DNA of 43,114 nucleotides from Bacillota bacterium (GCA_021324975.1 JAJPIA010000017.1:1-43114), one strand, 5' to 3'. Counted from the stretch's first letter, positions 6,721-15,495 are shown. A program made the numbers and translations. Notes: a model not told the origin generated them from the letters alone.

Positions 6721-7962
6721 TTAGACGACTATTCCGGCGAGCGCAAGCGCGGTGTCCAGCAGGACTGTTGCGCCCCTCACGCAATCCTCAGGCGCCGTCC
6801 ATTCCTGCTCGTTGTGGCTGAGCCCGCCCGCGCTCGGGACAAAAATCATGCCTGCGGGAAACCGGTCCGCCACGTATTTCGCATCGTGGCCGGCGCCGGC
6901 CCAGAGGCGCTTCGTCGTGTAGCCCCGGCGAGAGGCGGCGGACGCCACGGCCTCCACGACCCGCTCGGCGAACGGCGTTGCCGGGCTGCGCCAGAACTCT
7001 GCACGGCGGACGGTGACGCCGTCGAGGTCCGCTACCTGCCGGCAGGCTTGGTCCGCTGCGCGCAGAGCGGCGTCGAGCCCGTCGCCGCGCGGCGACCGGA
7101 CATCGAGCGACATCTCGACGGCGCCGGGGACAACGTTGATGGTGTTTGGCGAGACCTGCAACCGGCCCACAGTCAGGCGGACCCTCTCGAGGGCTTGGGC
7201 CGCGTCGCGCAGCAGCAGCACGAGGCGCGCGGCGGCGACGAGCGCATCCCGACGATCGGCCATGGGCGTCGGGCCGGCATGGGCCGCTCGGCCGGTGACC
7301 TCCACCCGGTTCCAGGAGATGCCTTCGATTCCCTCGACCACGCCGATTTGCGCGCCCGCGCGCTCGAGCACCGGCCCTTGCTCCACGTGCAGTTCCACGT
7401 ATGCGGCGCATTGCGCCAGGCGATCGCCGGCGCCGCCGCGGTACCCGATGCGCTCGAGTTCGTCGCCGAACGTCCGTCCCGTGGAGTCTCGCGCGGCGTA
7501 CGCCGCCTCCAACGGCAGGGCGCCGACGATGACGCCGCTCGCCAGCATCGCCGGCTGGAAGCGCGCGCCCTCTTCATTGCTCCAGTTGACGACCTCGAGC
7601 GGAGCCCGTGTGCGGATCCCCGTGTCATTGAGCGCGTGCACGACCTCAAGCGCGCCGAGCACGCCGAGCGCACCGTCGAACCGGCCGCCGGTCGGCACGG
7701 TGTCGAGGTGCGACCCGATCACCACCGGCGGCGCGTCGGGATCGGCGCCGTCCCGTCGACCGTACATGTTGCCGAGGTCGTCGACGCGCACGCGGAGGCC
7801 GACCGCCCCGAACCACTCGCTGAGTAGATCCCGGGCGGCGCGGTCTTCGTCGGTCAGCGCGAGCCGGCGGACGCCGCCGCCCGGTGTCTTGCCGATCTCG
7901 GCCATCGCCATGAGACGCAGCCAGAATCGGTCGGCATCGATCGGGATGGGGAGGGGTGTCAT
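6721..7962 (-). CDS. M20-family Zn-dependent hydrolase (N-carbamoyl-L-amino acid hydrolase / allantoate amidohydrolase type)
   Basis: This 413-residue enzyme belongs to the hydantoinase/carbamoylase subgroup of M20 peptidases, which cleave N-carbamoyl amino acids, ureidoglycine or allantoate. Metal-binding residues are visible: His85 in GSHLDTVPTGG, Asp96 in GRFDGALG, Glu130-Glu131 in SNEEGARF, His192 in ELHVEQGP and His383 in SHNEQEW. The IGKTPGGGVRRLALT opening is typical of the group. The frame begins 20 codons earlier (GTG at 8022), but the ATG at 7962 fits the family N-terminus. A TATAAT sequence lies about a dozen bases before this ATG, so the mRNA may have a very short leader. It points to purine/ureide or carbamoyl-amino-acid nitrogen use. 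Confidence 0.92.
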   Translation of the reverse strand: MTPLPIPIDADRFWLRLMAMAEIGKTPGGGVRRLALTDEDRAARDLLSEWFGAVGLRVRVDDLGNMYGRRDGADPDAPPVVIGSHLDTVPTGGRFDGALGVLGALEVVHALNDTGIRTRAPLEVVNWSNEEGARFQPAMLASGVIVGALPLEAAYAARDSTGRTFGDELERIGYRGGAGDRLAQCAAYVELHVEQGPVLERAGAQIGVVEGIEGISWNRVEVTGRAAHAGPTPMADRRDALVAAARLVLLLRDAAQALERVRLTVGRLQVSPNTINVVPGAVEMSLDVRSPRGDGLDAALRAADQACRQVADLDGVTVRRAEFWRSPATPFAERVVEAVASAASRRGYTTKRLWAGAGHDAKYVADRFPAGMIFVPSAGGLSHNEQEWTAPEDCVRGATVLLDTALALAGIVV

Positions 7963-8118
7963 AGCGTTATCCCAATTATAGTCGTCACTCCGGTCAAACA
8001 CGCGTCGCCGCCAGACGAACACGGAGGGTTTCCCCCGGGCGCCGGCGTAGGGTCCCGCGATCTTCGCCCGTCCCCTTGATCAGCGCGACCGCGAAGACTA
8101 CCGTACAGGAGGGAGCCC

Positions 8119-8541
8119 ATGATTCGCAAGGCGAGAGCGGTGTGGCGCGGCACCGGTCGTGCCGGCCACGGCAGTCTGTCAACCGATTCCGGGGTCCTTA
8201 CCGAGACCCCGTATTCGTTCCGGACCCGTTTCGAGAATGAGAAGGGCACCAACCCTGAGGAGCTGATTGCGGCCGCCCACGCGGGCTGCTTCACGATGGC
8301 ACTGGCCTTCCAGCTGCAGGGCGCCGGGTACACGCCGACGGAGCTCAGCACCGAAGCGGCGGTGACGCTCGAGCCGGAAGGAGCCGGCTTCCGCATCAGC
8401 CGGTCGGCTCTCACGCTCCGCGCCGTGGTGCCGAATCTCGACGAGGGCACGTTCGAGCGGCTGGCGGGCGATGCGGAGAAGAACTGCCCGGTCTCTAAAG
8501 TCCTCAACGCGGAGATTACGCTGGACGCCAAACTCGGGTGA
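8119..8541 (+). CDS. OsmC-family peroxiredoxin
   Basis: This 140-residue protein reduces organic hydroperoxides through two cysteines. Cys57 lies in AHAGCFTMA and Cys123 in NCPVSKVL, the expected pair, with TNPEELIAAAHAG before the first. Length and motif order match OsmC rather than the longer YhfA-like proteins. The ATG follows GGAGGGAGCCC, a strong ribosome binding site. It is divergent from the M20 hydrolase, with a 156-base shared upstream region, and is followed 72 bases later by an amine oxidase. That flavoenzyme produces hydrogen peroxide as it oxidises amines, which may explain the neighbourhood (inference). Confidence 0.93.
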   Translation: MIRKARAVWRGTGRAGHGSLSTDSGVLTETPYSFRTRFENEKGTNPEELIAAAHAGCFTMALAFQLQGAGYTPTELSTEAAVTLEPEGAGFRISRSALTLRAVVPNLDEGTFERLAGDAEKNCPVSKVLNAEITLDAKLG

Positions 8542-8613
8542 GGCGCGTCATCGCGTTGGGGAGCCCCGCGTGATGACTTCGCCGCCGGCGGCGGGCAGCG
8601 GGCGCTGAACGCC

Positions 8614-9951
8614 GTGCGTGTGCACGCTGATGTCATCGTAGTCGGCGCTGGCGCGGCGGGGCTGGCGGCGGCGCGAAGCCTCGCCGGTCGGAGACTCCGG
8701 GTAATTGTGCTCGAGGCGCGCGACCGCGTAGGGGGTCGGGTATGGTCGGCCCCGGTGGCGCGGTCTGGGACGCCCGCCGAATTGGGCGCGGAGTTCATTC
8801 ACGGCCGGGCCGAGCTGACACGGCGGGTGCTCCGCGATGCAGGATTGCGCGCCGTGGACACGGGCGGTGAGGCGTGGACCCATTCCCAAGGCCTGCTGCG
8901 GCCTGCCGAGCGGGACTTCATGCTCGCGGCCAGCCTCTTCGACGACGCTCGGGCGCTCAGCGTTGACCAGAGCGTCGACCAGTTCCTGCGGCGGCGCGAA
9001 CGTGACCCGGCGGTGCGTCAGGCGGCGACGGCGGCGCGCGCGTTCGTCGAGGGATTCGATGCCGCCGACCCGGCCATCGCGAGCGTGCGCGCGATCGCGG
9101 ACGAGTGGCGTTCGGGAGTCGATTTTGCAACCGCGCGGCCGGTCGGCGGGTACCGGCCGGTGTTCGAGTACCTCCGCGATGCCTGTGTCGCCGCCGGCGT
9201 GAAGCTATGCTTGTCGACTCTCGTGCGCCGCATCGCGTGGCGCCGCGGCGCCGTCACCGCTGCGGTGAGTTCCGGCGGCGGCTCTCGGACCGTCCAGGCA
9301 CGTGCCGCGATCCTGACGCTTCCTGTCGGCGTGTTGCGCCGCCACGGCGACGAGACCGCGGTGGTGTTCGACCCTGGACTCCCGCCGGTAAAGAGAGAGG
9401 CGCTTCGGTCCATCGAGATGGGCCATGTGGTCAAAGTCGTCTTGTGGTTCCGGAGGGCATTTTGGGAGCGCGTACAGGACGGGCGCTTCCGCGACGCCGG
9501 GTTCTTTCGCTTCGAAGGACACCCCTTCCCGACCTATTGGACACAGATGCCCCTGCGCAGCAGGCTTGTAGTGGCGTGGGCCGGCGGTCCCAAGGCGGAC
9601 GCGCTCAGCGGGCTGGCGGAGACGGATCGCATCGGACGCGCGCTCGCGGGCTTTGGCACGCTGCTCAACGAGCCTGAGCTCGCGCACGAGGAGTTCGAGG
9701 GCGGGCGCACACACGATTGGAGCCGCGATCCATTCACGCGGGGTGCGTACAGCTACGTTGCCGTCGGGGGCACGCGCGCGCGGGAGACGCTTGCCGCTTC
9801 GGTCGACGGTACGCTCTTCTTCGCGGGTGAAGCCACAGCGACGGATGGTCAGAGCGGCACGGTGAATGGCGCGCTGGATACCGGCGAGCGCGCCGCCGTG
9901 GAAGCGGCGGCATCCCTGGAAGCCGGGGCTTCTCAAGGGCACGATGGCTGA
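8614..9951 (+). CDS. Flavin monoamine oxidase-family protein
   Basis: This is a 445-residue FAD-dependent oxidase of the amine oxidase family (monoamine/polyamine oxidase, tryptophan 2-monooxygenase group). The dinucleotide-binding fold VGAGAAGLAAARSL is at residues 10-23, followed by an EARDRVGGRVW block and GAEFIHG, which contact FAD. The C-terminal FFAGEATATDGQSGTVNGA block is the second FAD signature. It deaminates amines to aldehydes, releasing ammonia and peroxide; the substrate is unknown. The start is GTG at 8614, with a possible second GTG six bases later. No strong Shine-Dalgarno site is seen. It overlaps the next gene by 8 bases. Confidence 0.9.
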   Translation: MRVHADVIVVGAGAAGLAAARSLAGRRLRVIVLEARDRVGGRVWSAPVARSGTPAELGAEFIHGRAELTRRVLRDAGLRAVDTGGEAWTHSQGLLRPAERDFMLAASLFDDARALSVDQSVDQFLRRRERDPAVRQAATAARAFVEGFDAADPAIASVRAIADEWRSGVDFATARPVGGYRPVFEYLRDACVAAGVKLCLSTLVRRIAWRRGAVTAAVSSGGGSRTVQARAAILTLPVGVLRRHGDETAVVFDPGLPPVKREALRSIEMGHVVKVVLWFRRAFWERVQDGRFRDAGFFRFEGHPFPTYWTQMPLRSRLVVAWAGGPKADALSGLAETDRIGRALAGFGTLLNEPELAHEEFEGGRTHDWSRDPFTRGAYSYVAVGGTRARETLAASVDGTLFFAGEATATDGQSGTVNGALDTGERAAVEAAASLEAGASQGHDG

Positions 9952-10468
9952 AAGCGCGTCACCGGCCCTCAGCGCTTGGTCAAACTTCTATGTCATGACC
10001 GGCTCGTCGGCGGCAGCGCTGACCGGGTTGATGTTCGTCGTGATCAGCTTGGTGACCGGGCGAACGCGTCCCAGCACCCATGACGGCATCGCGACGTTCA
10101 GTACGCCGACGGTCATGCACTTCGCCGCTGCGCTGATGGTGTCGGCCATTCTCGTCATGCCGTGGCGCTCGGTGACGCCCGCCGGTGTGGTGACGGCGTT
10201 CATCGGCCTCTGCGGTGTTACCTACATCGTGCGCGTCATGCGCCGGACGAGACGGCTCACCGAGTACACCGCAGACCTGGAGGACTGGATATGGTACACG
10301 ATTCTTCCTCTCGTGGCGTACGGGGCGCTCTCCGCGGCTGCGATGGCGCTCCCGACCGCGCCGGGACCGGCGCTCTTCACACTCGCCGGGGCGGTGCTGT
10401 TGTTGATGTTCATCGGCATTCGGAACGCATGGGATGTCGTGACGTACGTCACTGTCGTGCGCCGGTAG
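9944..10468 (+). CDS. Multi-pass membrane protein of unknown function (174 aa)
   Basis: The product starts MAESASPALSAWSNFYVMTG and has about five hydrophobic segments (near residues 17-40, 57-75, 79-95, 118-140 and 145-162). I recognise no enzymatic motif; similar small membrane proteins are usually left unnamed. The frame could start earlier, but the ATG at 9944 sits inside an ATGGCTGA overlap with the amine oxidase stop, the usual form of translational coupling. That coupling suggests a shared role, for example membrane association or transport linked to the oxidase, but nothing in the sequence proves it. Confidence 0.7.
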   Translation: MAESASPALSAWSNFYVMTGSSAAALTGLMFVVISLVTGRTRPSTHDGIATFSTPTVMHFAAALMVSAILVMPWRSVTPAGVVTAFIGLCGVTYIVRVMRRTRRLTEYTADLEDWIWYTILPLVAYGALSAAAMALPTAPGPALFTLAGAVLLLMFIGIRNAWDVVTYVTVVRR

Positions 10469-10499
10469 ACGCGCGCCTCGGAGCCTCACGCGTTACCTG

Positions 10500-10508
10500 T
10501 GCTATACT
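10500..10508 (+). promoter_or_regulatory. Extended -10 element upstream of tRNA-Arg
   Basis: TGCTATACT is an extended -10 (TG-N-TATACT), matching five of six core positions. It lies 72 bases before the tRNA gene. No good -35 is seen at 17 bases, which is tolerable for extended -10 promoters. Confidence 0.45.
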
Positions 10509-10580
10509 GCGTCTGGACTCGCGCGGCGGGTCTGCGCGGGGACGTTGGAACGAAGCATGTAGTTTCGCGGAGTTTCATGT

Positions 10581-10656
10581 GCGCCCGTAGCTCAGAGGAT
10601 AGAGCGGCTGCCTTCGAAGCAGCGGGTCGGGGGTTCGAATCCCTCCGGGCGCGCCA
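10581..10656 (+). tRNA. tRNA-Arg(UCG)
   Basis: A complete 76-base cloverleaf can be drawn. The acceptor GCGCCCG pairs with CGGGCGC, the D-arm is GCTC...GAGC, the anticodon stem GCTGC/GCAGC holds the loop CTTCGAA with anticodon TCG, and the T-arm contains GTTCGAAT with one G-U pair. CCA is encoded. The anticodon reads CGA arginine codons. Gene fragments including an integrase-like piece start about 150 bases downstream, as expected if this tRNA was an integration site. Confidence 0.97.
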
Positions 10657-10806
10657 GACCAATCAGGACGAGGGTTTCCGCTCCAATCTTCCACAGGATT
10701 TCCACCGAATTCCCCTGAGAAAGCAGACGTCCACCCGTGGGCTGATGCTCAGGCATCGTTTCTGCTGAGCAAACAAGTCGCAAACGCAAGTCCCGCACGA
10801 TTCTAG

Positions 10807-10917
10807 ATCTACCGCGCCAATTTGACCCGGTTCCAGCGCGCGGCCGGCATCACGACACTGGCCGACGTGACGCCGCTCGCGCTGCAGCGTCATCTCACCG
10901 GCTTGCGCGCCACGTGC
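10807..10917 (+). pseudogene. Remnant of a tyrosine recombinase N-terminal (core-binding) domain
   Basis: A 37-residue stretch after a TAG stop reads YRANLTRFQRAAGITTLADV followed by a TPLALQRHLTGLRA helix. This pattern (aromatic-rich helix, glycine turn, L-x-D-V-T, then a second helix) is the SAM-like core-binding domain of XerC/XerD-type and phage integrases. The catalytic domain is gone; the next sequence belongs to another gene family. Identification rests on pattern only. Its place just downstream of a tRNA gene strengthens the reading as a decayed integrative element. Confidence 0.5.
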
Positions 10918-10919
10918 CC

Positions 10920-11042
10920 GCAGCGGGCCGGGTCTCGAAGTTGCTCGCTGCGTCGCTGGGGCTGAAGGTGCTCGTCACCAGCCGTGAGCCGTTGAATCTC
11001 CGCTTGGAGCACCGGTTGGGCGACGAATGCGACAGGTGCTGA
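10920..11042 (+). pseudogene. Fragment of an AfsR/LuxR-type regulatory ATPase
   Basis: In a different frame from the preceding fragment, about 40 codons read LLAASLGLKVLVTSREPLNL followed by RLEHRLGDE and a stop. The LVTSREPL-x-L-x-x-EH motif is the sensor-like block of the large NB-ARC-related ATPases found in AfsR-, LuxR- and adenylate cyclase-type regulators. The Walker motifs and flanking domains are missing, so this is a relic of a gene that would normally be many hundreds of codons long. Confidence 0.6.
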
Positions 11043-11488
11043 CCGCGGGCCGGGGAGGATCCGTGTCAACCCGTTCGGGCCCGCGCGGTGCGGGACCACA
11101 GAACGGGGATTGGGGCGCGCGCCGAGAATTCGGCGGCACGGGACGGGCGACGCCGCTACGCGACCGTGCCGCGCACCTGCTTCCGCGTGCGCCGCCCGTG
11201 CTGTGTGCCCCGCTTTTGGCGGCCGGGCGTGCAATCGACGCGACGAACCCTCACGCGGTCCTCGCTCTCTATGCCGCGTCGTATCTCGCGGGCGGCACGG
11301 GCAGCGCGCTCGTCGCCTGGCAGGCGATCCGCGGGGGTCGGGTCGACGTTAATGCGCTGATGCTCCTGGCTGCGGTCGGGGCCGCGTATCTCGGTTCCTG
11401 GACCGATGGGGCGGTGCTGCTCATCCTCTTTTCGACCAGCAATGCGCTCGAATTCTACGTGATGGGGCGTACGCGCCACCGGCTGTGA
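11027..11488 (+). pseudogene. Truncated heavy-metal P-type ATPase (P1B)
   Basis: The frame encodes 153 residues, of which about the last 75 match the first membrane segments of ZntA/CadA-like heavy-metal ATPases: ALYAASYLAGG, then VDVNALMLLAAVGAAYLG, then the DGAVLLILFSTSNALEFY block and an RTR motif. A full pump needs about 600-700 residues including the CPC/DKTG motifs; here a stop follows the RTRHRL end. The first 50 residues look like read-through of non-coding sequence. No product with pump activity is possible. It belongs to the chain of gene fragments downstream of tRNA-Arg. Confidence 0.75.
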
Positions 11489-11527
11489 AAGCCGGATAGC
11501 ATGGCGTGCTGCTGGCGCGTGGACGTC

Positions 11528-11566
11528 GATGCGAGGGAGGGCATCCCGAAGGCCCTCCCTCGCGTC
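11528..11566. terminator. 15-pair inverted repeat, probable transcription terminator or stabiliser
   Basis: A 12-pair perfect stem (11531-11542 with 11552-11563) extends to 15 pairs with one G-T, around a 9-base loop. It lies directly after the truncated P-type ATPase. No T-run follows on either strand, so termination would be atypical. Confidence 0.45.
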
Positions 11567-11645
11567 AGTGCGCGGACGGGCCGACGCGGACCCCGGACGA
11601 CCAGATCAGCCCGTTGCCCCATCGCCAAATCAGGCCGTCCACCGA
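11565..11645 (-). pseudogene. Short remnant with tryptophan-rich GLIW repeats
   Basis: On the minus strand the segment reads DGLIWRWGNGLIWSSGVRVG and ends at a stop three bases before the hairpin. Tandem GLIW/GIIW units occur at the C-termini of some subtilisin-family (S8) proteases of Chloroflexi-type bacteria as I remember them, so this may be the tail of such a gene. No upstream protease sequence is present. Very tentative. Confidence 0.22.
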
Positions 11646-11721
11646 TAGTCCGCGAGCGTGCCAGCGTATAGCGTGAGAGGGTACGATATCGAGCGAAGCG
11701 CGCCCAAGGGAGGTTGCATCA

Positions 11722-12321
11722 ATGCGTAGGCAGAGCGAGCACACCGTGCAAGTCGATGAGCCGCCGATCGCGAGGTTCTTGTTCGCGGACACCCGCATGG
11801 CATGGCTGTGGCTGATCGTGCGTCTCTACGCCGGGTACATGTGGCTCACCGAGGGGTGGGACAAGCTTCACAGTGCCGTGTGGACGGGGCCCAGCGCCGG
11901 CGTGGCGCTTACGGGGTTCGTTACCGGAGCGCTGAAAAAGACGGGCGGCGTGCACCCCGACGTCTCAGGATGGTATGCGAGCTTCCTCCACGCGGTCGTG
12001 CTGCCGCACGCAGCGGCGTGGAGCTACGCCGTCGCTGCGGGCGAACTCCTCGTCGGCCTGGGGTTGATCGTAGGTCTGTTCACGGGGATTGCGGCGTTCT
12101 TCGGCGGGCTCATGAACGCGAGCTATCTGCTCGCCGGTACGGTAAGCGTCAACCCCATATTCTTCATCCTCGCGACGTGGCTCGTCCTGGCGTGGCGCAT
12201 CGCCGGCTACTATGGCGTGGACCGGTGGGTTCTTCCCGCGGTCGGGGTGCCGGGACGCGCCGGCAGGTTGTTCGAGCGGCATGCGGCGATCGCCACGACC
12301 GTGCAGGCTCCCTCGCAGTGA
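11722..12321 (+). CDS. DoxX-family membrane protein
   Basis: This 199-residue protein has four predicted helices in the DoxX/DoxD arrangement. The first, after a polar N-terminus of about 25 residues, reads MAWLWLIVRLYAGYMWLTEG, the usual DoxX opening. The second and third (near 100-145) contain GELLVGLGLIVGLFTGIAAF, and the last holds an NPIFFILATWLVLAWRIAGY stretch. DoxX-family proteins include the small subunit of archaeal thiosulfate:quinone oxidoreductase and mycobacterial DoxX linked to redox stress; the role here is not fixed by sequence. GGGAGG nine bases before the ATG supports the start. No partner subunit is adjacent. Confidence 0.88.
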   Translation: MRRQSEHTVQVDEPPIARFLFADTRMAWLWLIVRLYAGYMWLTEGWDKLHSAVWTGPSAGVALTGFVTGALKKTGGVHPDVSGWYASFLHAVVLPHAAAWSYAVAAGELLVGLGLIVGLFTGIAAFFGGLMNASYLLAGTVSVNPIFFILATWLVLAWRIAGYYGVDRWVLPAVGVPGRAGRLFERHAAIATTVQAPSQ

Positions 12322-12777
12322 TTCACCCGTCCACGTCTCACGGGGCCCGGCTGAAGCAGCCGCCGAACCCGCCGCGCCGTCGTTCACCGCTGCGTGCGGG
12401 CGGTCGACCCCGGTGCTCCATGATCGCCAAGGGATGGGGGAGAAACGGATGAAATCTCAAACACCATGTGAGCGTCGGACGTACGTCCAGCCGAACGCGA
12501 CGGCACAATCGCGGTGACATGCATGGAGCGGCGGATTCGTCCCGGCGCGGCGCTTGCCGCCGGGGCGGCGCTCGGCAATCCACACGAGGAGCATCAGCGT
12601 GTCACGTCGCCGTGGTCGCCGCGGCGTGCTGCCGTCGGGACAATAGGCGCGCCCAACCGACCGACGAGCCGTCACCGCGCCGCGATGGTCGCCACGTTGT
12701 GCCATCTTCAGCGCACCGGTTCGCTAAGGCCATCGGGAACCCGGGGGGGCATCCTAGCGCACGCGGCCCGCCGACGC
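12322..12777. other. 456-base segment without a recognised gene
   Basis: Short open frames exist on both strands, but none has a family-like pattern combined with a ribosome binding site. One minus-strand frame near 12470-12600 reads ERRPGGKRRAGTNPPLHA, which I cannot place. The segment separates the converging DoxX and GNAT/ligase genes and may contain decayed sequence. Confidence 0.4.
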
Positions 12778-15495
12778 TCAGGCGCGGCGCTTCAGGTGGG
12801 ACGGCGGCTCGACCGCCGCGACGCGGATGCGGGCATCCACGATCGTAGCCCCGCGCGGAGCGGCAATGATCGGGTTGCAGTCGAGCTCGATGATCTGGGG
12901 GAGGTCGTCGGCTAGCGCGCCGACGCGGACTAACGTGTCGACGAGCGCCGCGAGATCGGCAGCGGGCCGGCCGCGGTAGCCGGTCAGCAGCGGGAACGTC
13001 TTGAGGCTGCGGATCATCTCCTCGGCGTCTTCTCGGGAGAGCGGCGTGAGTCTCACGGCGACGTCGTGGGTCAGCTCCACCGCGGTGCCGCCCGCACCGC
13101 ATGCGACGAGCGCCCCGAAGTGGGGATCCTGGACGACGCCCAAAATCATCTCGGGGCCGGGTTCGACCATCGCCTGCACGAGGTAGCCTGCAGGCGCGTG
13201 CCCAGAGGCGGCCAGGCGATCCCGCATCTCGCCCGCGGCGTCCCGGACGGCCTGAGCCCCTCTGAGGTGGAGCCGCACCCCTCCGACATCCGTCTTGTGG
13301 AGGACATCCGCGCTCACCGCCTTGAGCGCCACTTCTCCGCCGAGCTCATCGGCGGCTCGGCCCGCATCCTCGGGGGTCGACACGACCCGCTGCGGCGCCA
13401 GCGGGAGGCCGTAGCAGCCGAGAATGTCGCCCGTTTCCTCTGGGCCGAGCCACCCGCCGCCCCGGCGCAGCGCGTCGGCCACCACCGCGGCCGCCCGCGC
13501 GCGGCGGATGTCCGGTAGCGGTGTGATGCGCTCGGGCGGCCGCGCCCGCCACGCCCCGTAGCGCGCGGCCTGCGCGAGGGCGATGGCCGCCGACTCTGGA
13601 AAGGAGAACGACGGGATGCGCAGCGTGGGCGTACTGAGCTCCTCCGGCACCCCGTGCGCCGACATGAAGACCGTCAATATCGGCTTTGCCCCCGCGAGCC
13701 GCTGCGCCGCGGCGATGATCGCGCGGGCCACGTCTTCAGCCTGGGTGACGAGCGGGGGGACCCAGATCGCGACGACGGCGTCGACGTCCGGGTCGTCGGC
13801 GACGGCCTCGATGGTCTTCCGGTACGCATCGGCTGGCGCGGATGCGATCATATCCACCGGATTGCGGACGCTGGCCTCGGGCGGCAGGAACGCCCGGAGG
13901 CGCTCCTGCGCCGCGGGCGACAACTCCGGCACGACGAGCCCTTGCGCCTCGCAGGCATCGGCACACAAGATGCCGGGGCCGCCTCCGTTCGTCACGATCG
14001 CGACACCGCGTCCCCGGGGCACCGGCTGGTTCGCCAGGAGTGCGGCGACGTCGAAGAGTTCTTCGAGCGTATCCGTCCGGATCACGCCCGCCTGGCGGAA
14101 GAGCGCGTCCACGGTCACGTCGGAGGCCGCCACGAGCGCGCCGGTATGCGAGGACGTTGCGCGCACGCCCGCGAGGGATCGCCCGCTTTTGACCGCGACG
14201 ATCGGTTTCGTCCGGGCAACGCGGCGGGCGATCTGCGAAAATCGCCGCGGGTTGCCGAACGACTCCAGGTAGAACAGGATCACGTCGGTATTGGGATCGG
14301 ACTCCCAGTAATTCAGCAGGTCATTGCCCGAGATGTCGGCCTTATTGCCGATTGAGACGAACGTCGAGAGTCCGAGCCGAATCCGGTTTGCGTATTCGAT
14401 AATCGCGAGTCCCAGGCCGCCGCTCTGGGAGGAGAACGCTACCCGGCCCGCAGGCGGCGTGCGGGGCACAAAGGTCGCGTTCAGCCGGACGCTGGGATCG
14501 GTGTTGATGATCCCCATGCAGTTGGGGCCGATGAGGCGCATGCCGGTCTCCCGGCAGACGCGCAGCAGCTCGGTCTGGCGCGCGCGGCCATCGTCGCCCG
14601 TCTCGCCAAACCCAGCCGAGATGACGACGAGCGCGCGAACCCCTTTCCGGCCGCAGGCCTCGGCCACGCCCGCGACCTCCGAGGCCGGGACCGCGATAAC
14701 CGCCAGATCCACCGGATCCGGGACGTCCTCGATCGTGTGATAGGCCCGTTGGCCTTGGACATCGTCCGCGAGGGCGTTCACGGGATAGGCGGGAACCCGG
14801 AGCCCATACGCTCGGATGTTATGGAAGATCTCCCCGCCGATCGTCCCCAGCCGGCGCGACGCGCCGATCACCGCCACGCCGCGCGGAGCCAAGAAGGCTC
14901 GCAGCGCCTGCTCCGCCGCGATTTGATCGCGGCGGTAGAAACGGTCCAAGGCGTCCTGCGTGAGCCCAGTGGGAAACGTGACCGAGAGCTCTGATCCCGT
15001 GAAGCGGACGTTGATCGGGAAGCCGGCCTCTCGGAAGACCGACAGCATCTGATCGTTGTGGGGCAGGACGAGGGCTTCGAAGACGCCGATTCCATGCGCA
15101 GCGGCGATCTCGGAGAGGTGACCCAGAAGGATCGTTCCGAGGCCGCGCCCCTGGTACCCGTCGGCAATCGCGAACGACGCTTCCGCAGCATCGTGCGTTC
15201 CCGCGTTGTACGCCGCGTGGCCGACGATACGCGCATCCGAACCGGCGACGGCCACCAGGCCGAAGTTGCGGTCGTAATCCACCTCGACTGCGCGGCGACT
15301 ATACGCCGCGATCGCATCGTCTGACGCGGTGCCGAAGAAGCGAAGGACCCGCGACTCCGGCGAGAGCGCAAGGTAGAACGCCGTGAGGCGGGGTTCGTCG
15401 TCGGGACTGATCGGGCGAATCCGGATTGCAGTGCCGTCGCGGAGCACGGCATCGGTTTCGCGTTCGGCAGGATAGGCAGCGCGCGGTCGGCTCAT
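12778..15495 (-). CDS. GNAT acetyltransferase fused to ADP-forming acyl-CoA ligase (Pat-like)
   Basis: This 905-residue protein combines an N-terminal GNAT domain (about 20-170; acetyl-CoA loop QGRGLGT at 115-121), a CoA-binding domain (about 200-295, AVIGASRR), a succinyl-CoA-ligase-like domain (about 300-500, GPNCMGIIN) and a C-terminal ATP-grasp domain (about 690-905, ALKAVSADVLHKTDVGGV). This is the architecture of Pat-type protein lysine acetyltransferases, with GNAT first as in actinobacterial relatives. The phosphohistidine position of ADP-forming ligases is kept (His450 in SSHTGA), so the ligase half may be active. The ATG at 15495 begins 31 bases after the response-regulator stop; a TTG at 15537 would give 14 more residues. 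Co-transcription with the regulator is likely. Confidence 0.92.
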   Translation of the reverse strand: MSRPRAAYPAERETDAVLRDGTAIRIRPISPDDEPRLTAFYLALSPESRVLRFFGTASDDAIAAYSRRAVEVDYDRNFGLVAVAGSDARIVGHAAYNAGTHDAAEASFAIADGYQGRGLGTILLGHLSEIAAAHGIGVFEALVLPHNDQMLSVFREAGFPINVRFTGSELSVTFPTGLTQDALDRFYRRDQIAAEQALRAFLAPRGVAVIGASRRLGTIGGEIFHNIRAYGLRVPAYPVNALADDVQGQRAYHTIEDVPDPVDLAVIAVPASEVAGVAEACGRKGVRALVVISAGFGETGDDGRARQTELLRVCRETGMRLIGPNCMGIINTDPSVRLNATFVPRTPPAGRVAFSSQSGGLGLAIIEYANRIRLGLSTFVSIGNKADISGNDLLNYWESDPNTDVILFYLESFGNPRRFSQIARRVARTKPIVAVKSGRSLAGVRATSSHTGALVAASDVTVDALFRQAGVIRTDTLEELFDVAALLANQPVPRGRGVAIVTNGGGPGILCADACEAQGLVVPELSPAAQERLRAFLPPEASVRNPVDMIASAPADAYRKTIEAVADDPDVDAVVAIWVPPLVTQAEDVARAIIAAAQRLAGAKPILTVFMSAHGVPEELSTPTLRIPSFSFPESAAIALAQAARYGAWRARPPERITPLPDIRRARAAAVVADALRRGGGWLGPEETGDILGCYGLPLAPQRVVSTPEDAGRAADELGGEVALKAVSADVLHKTDVGGVRLHLRGAQAVRDAAGEMRDRLAASGHAPAGYLVQAMVEPGPEMILGVVQDPHFGALVACGAGGTAVELTHDVAVRLTPLSREDAEEMIRSLKTFPLLTGYRGRPAADLAALVDTLVRVGALADDLPQIIELDCNPIIAAPRGATIVDARIRVAAVEPPSHLKRRA

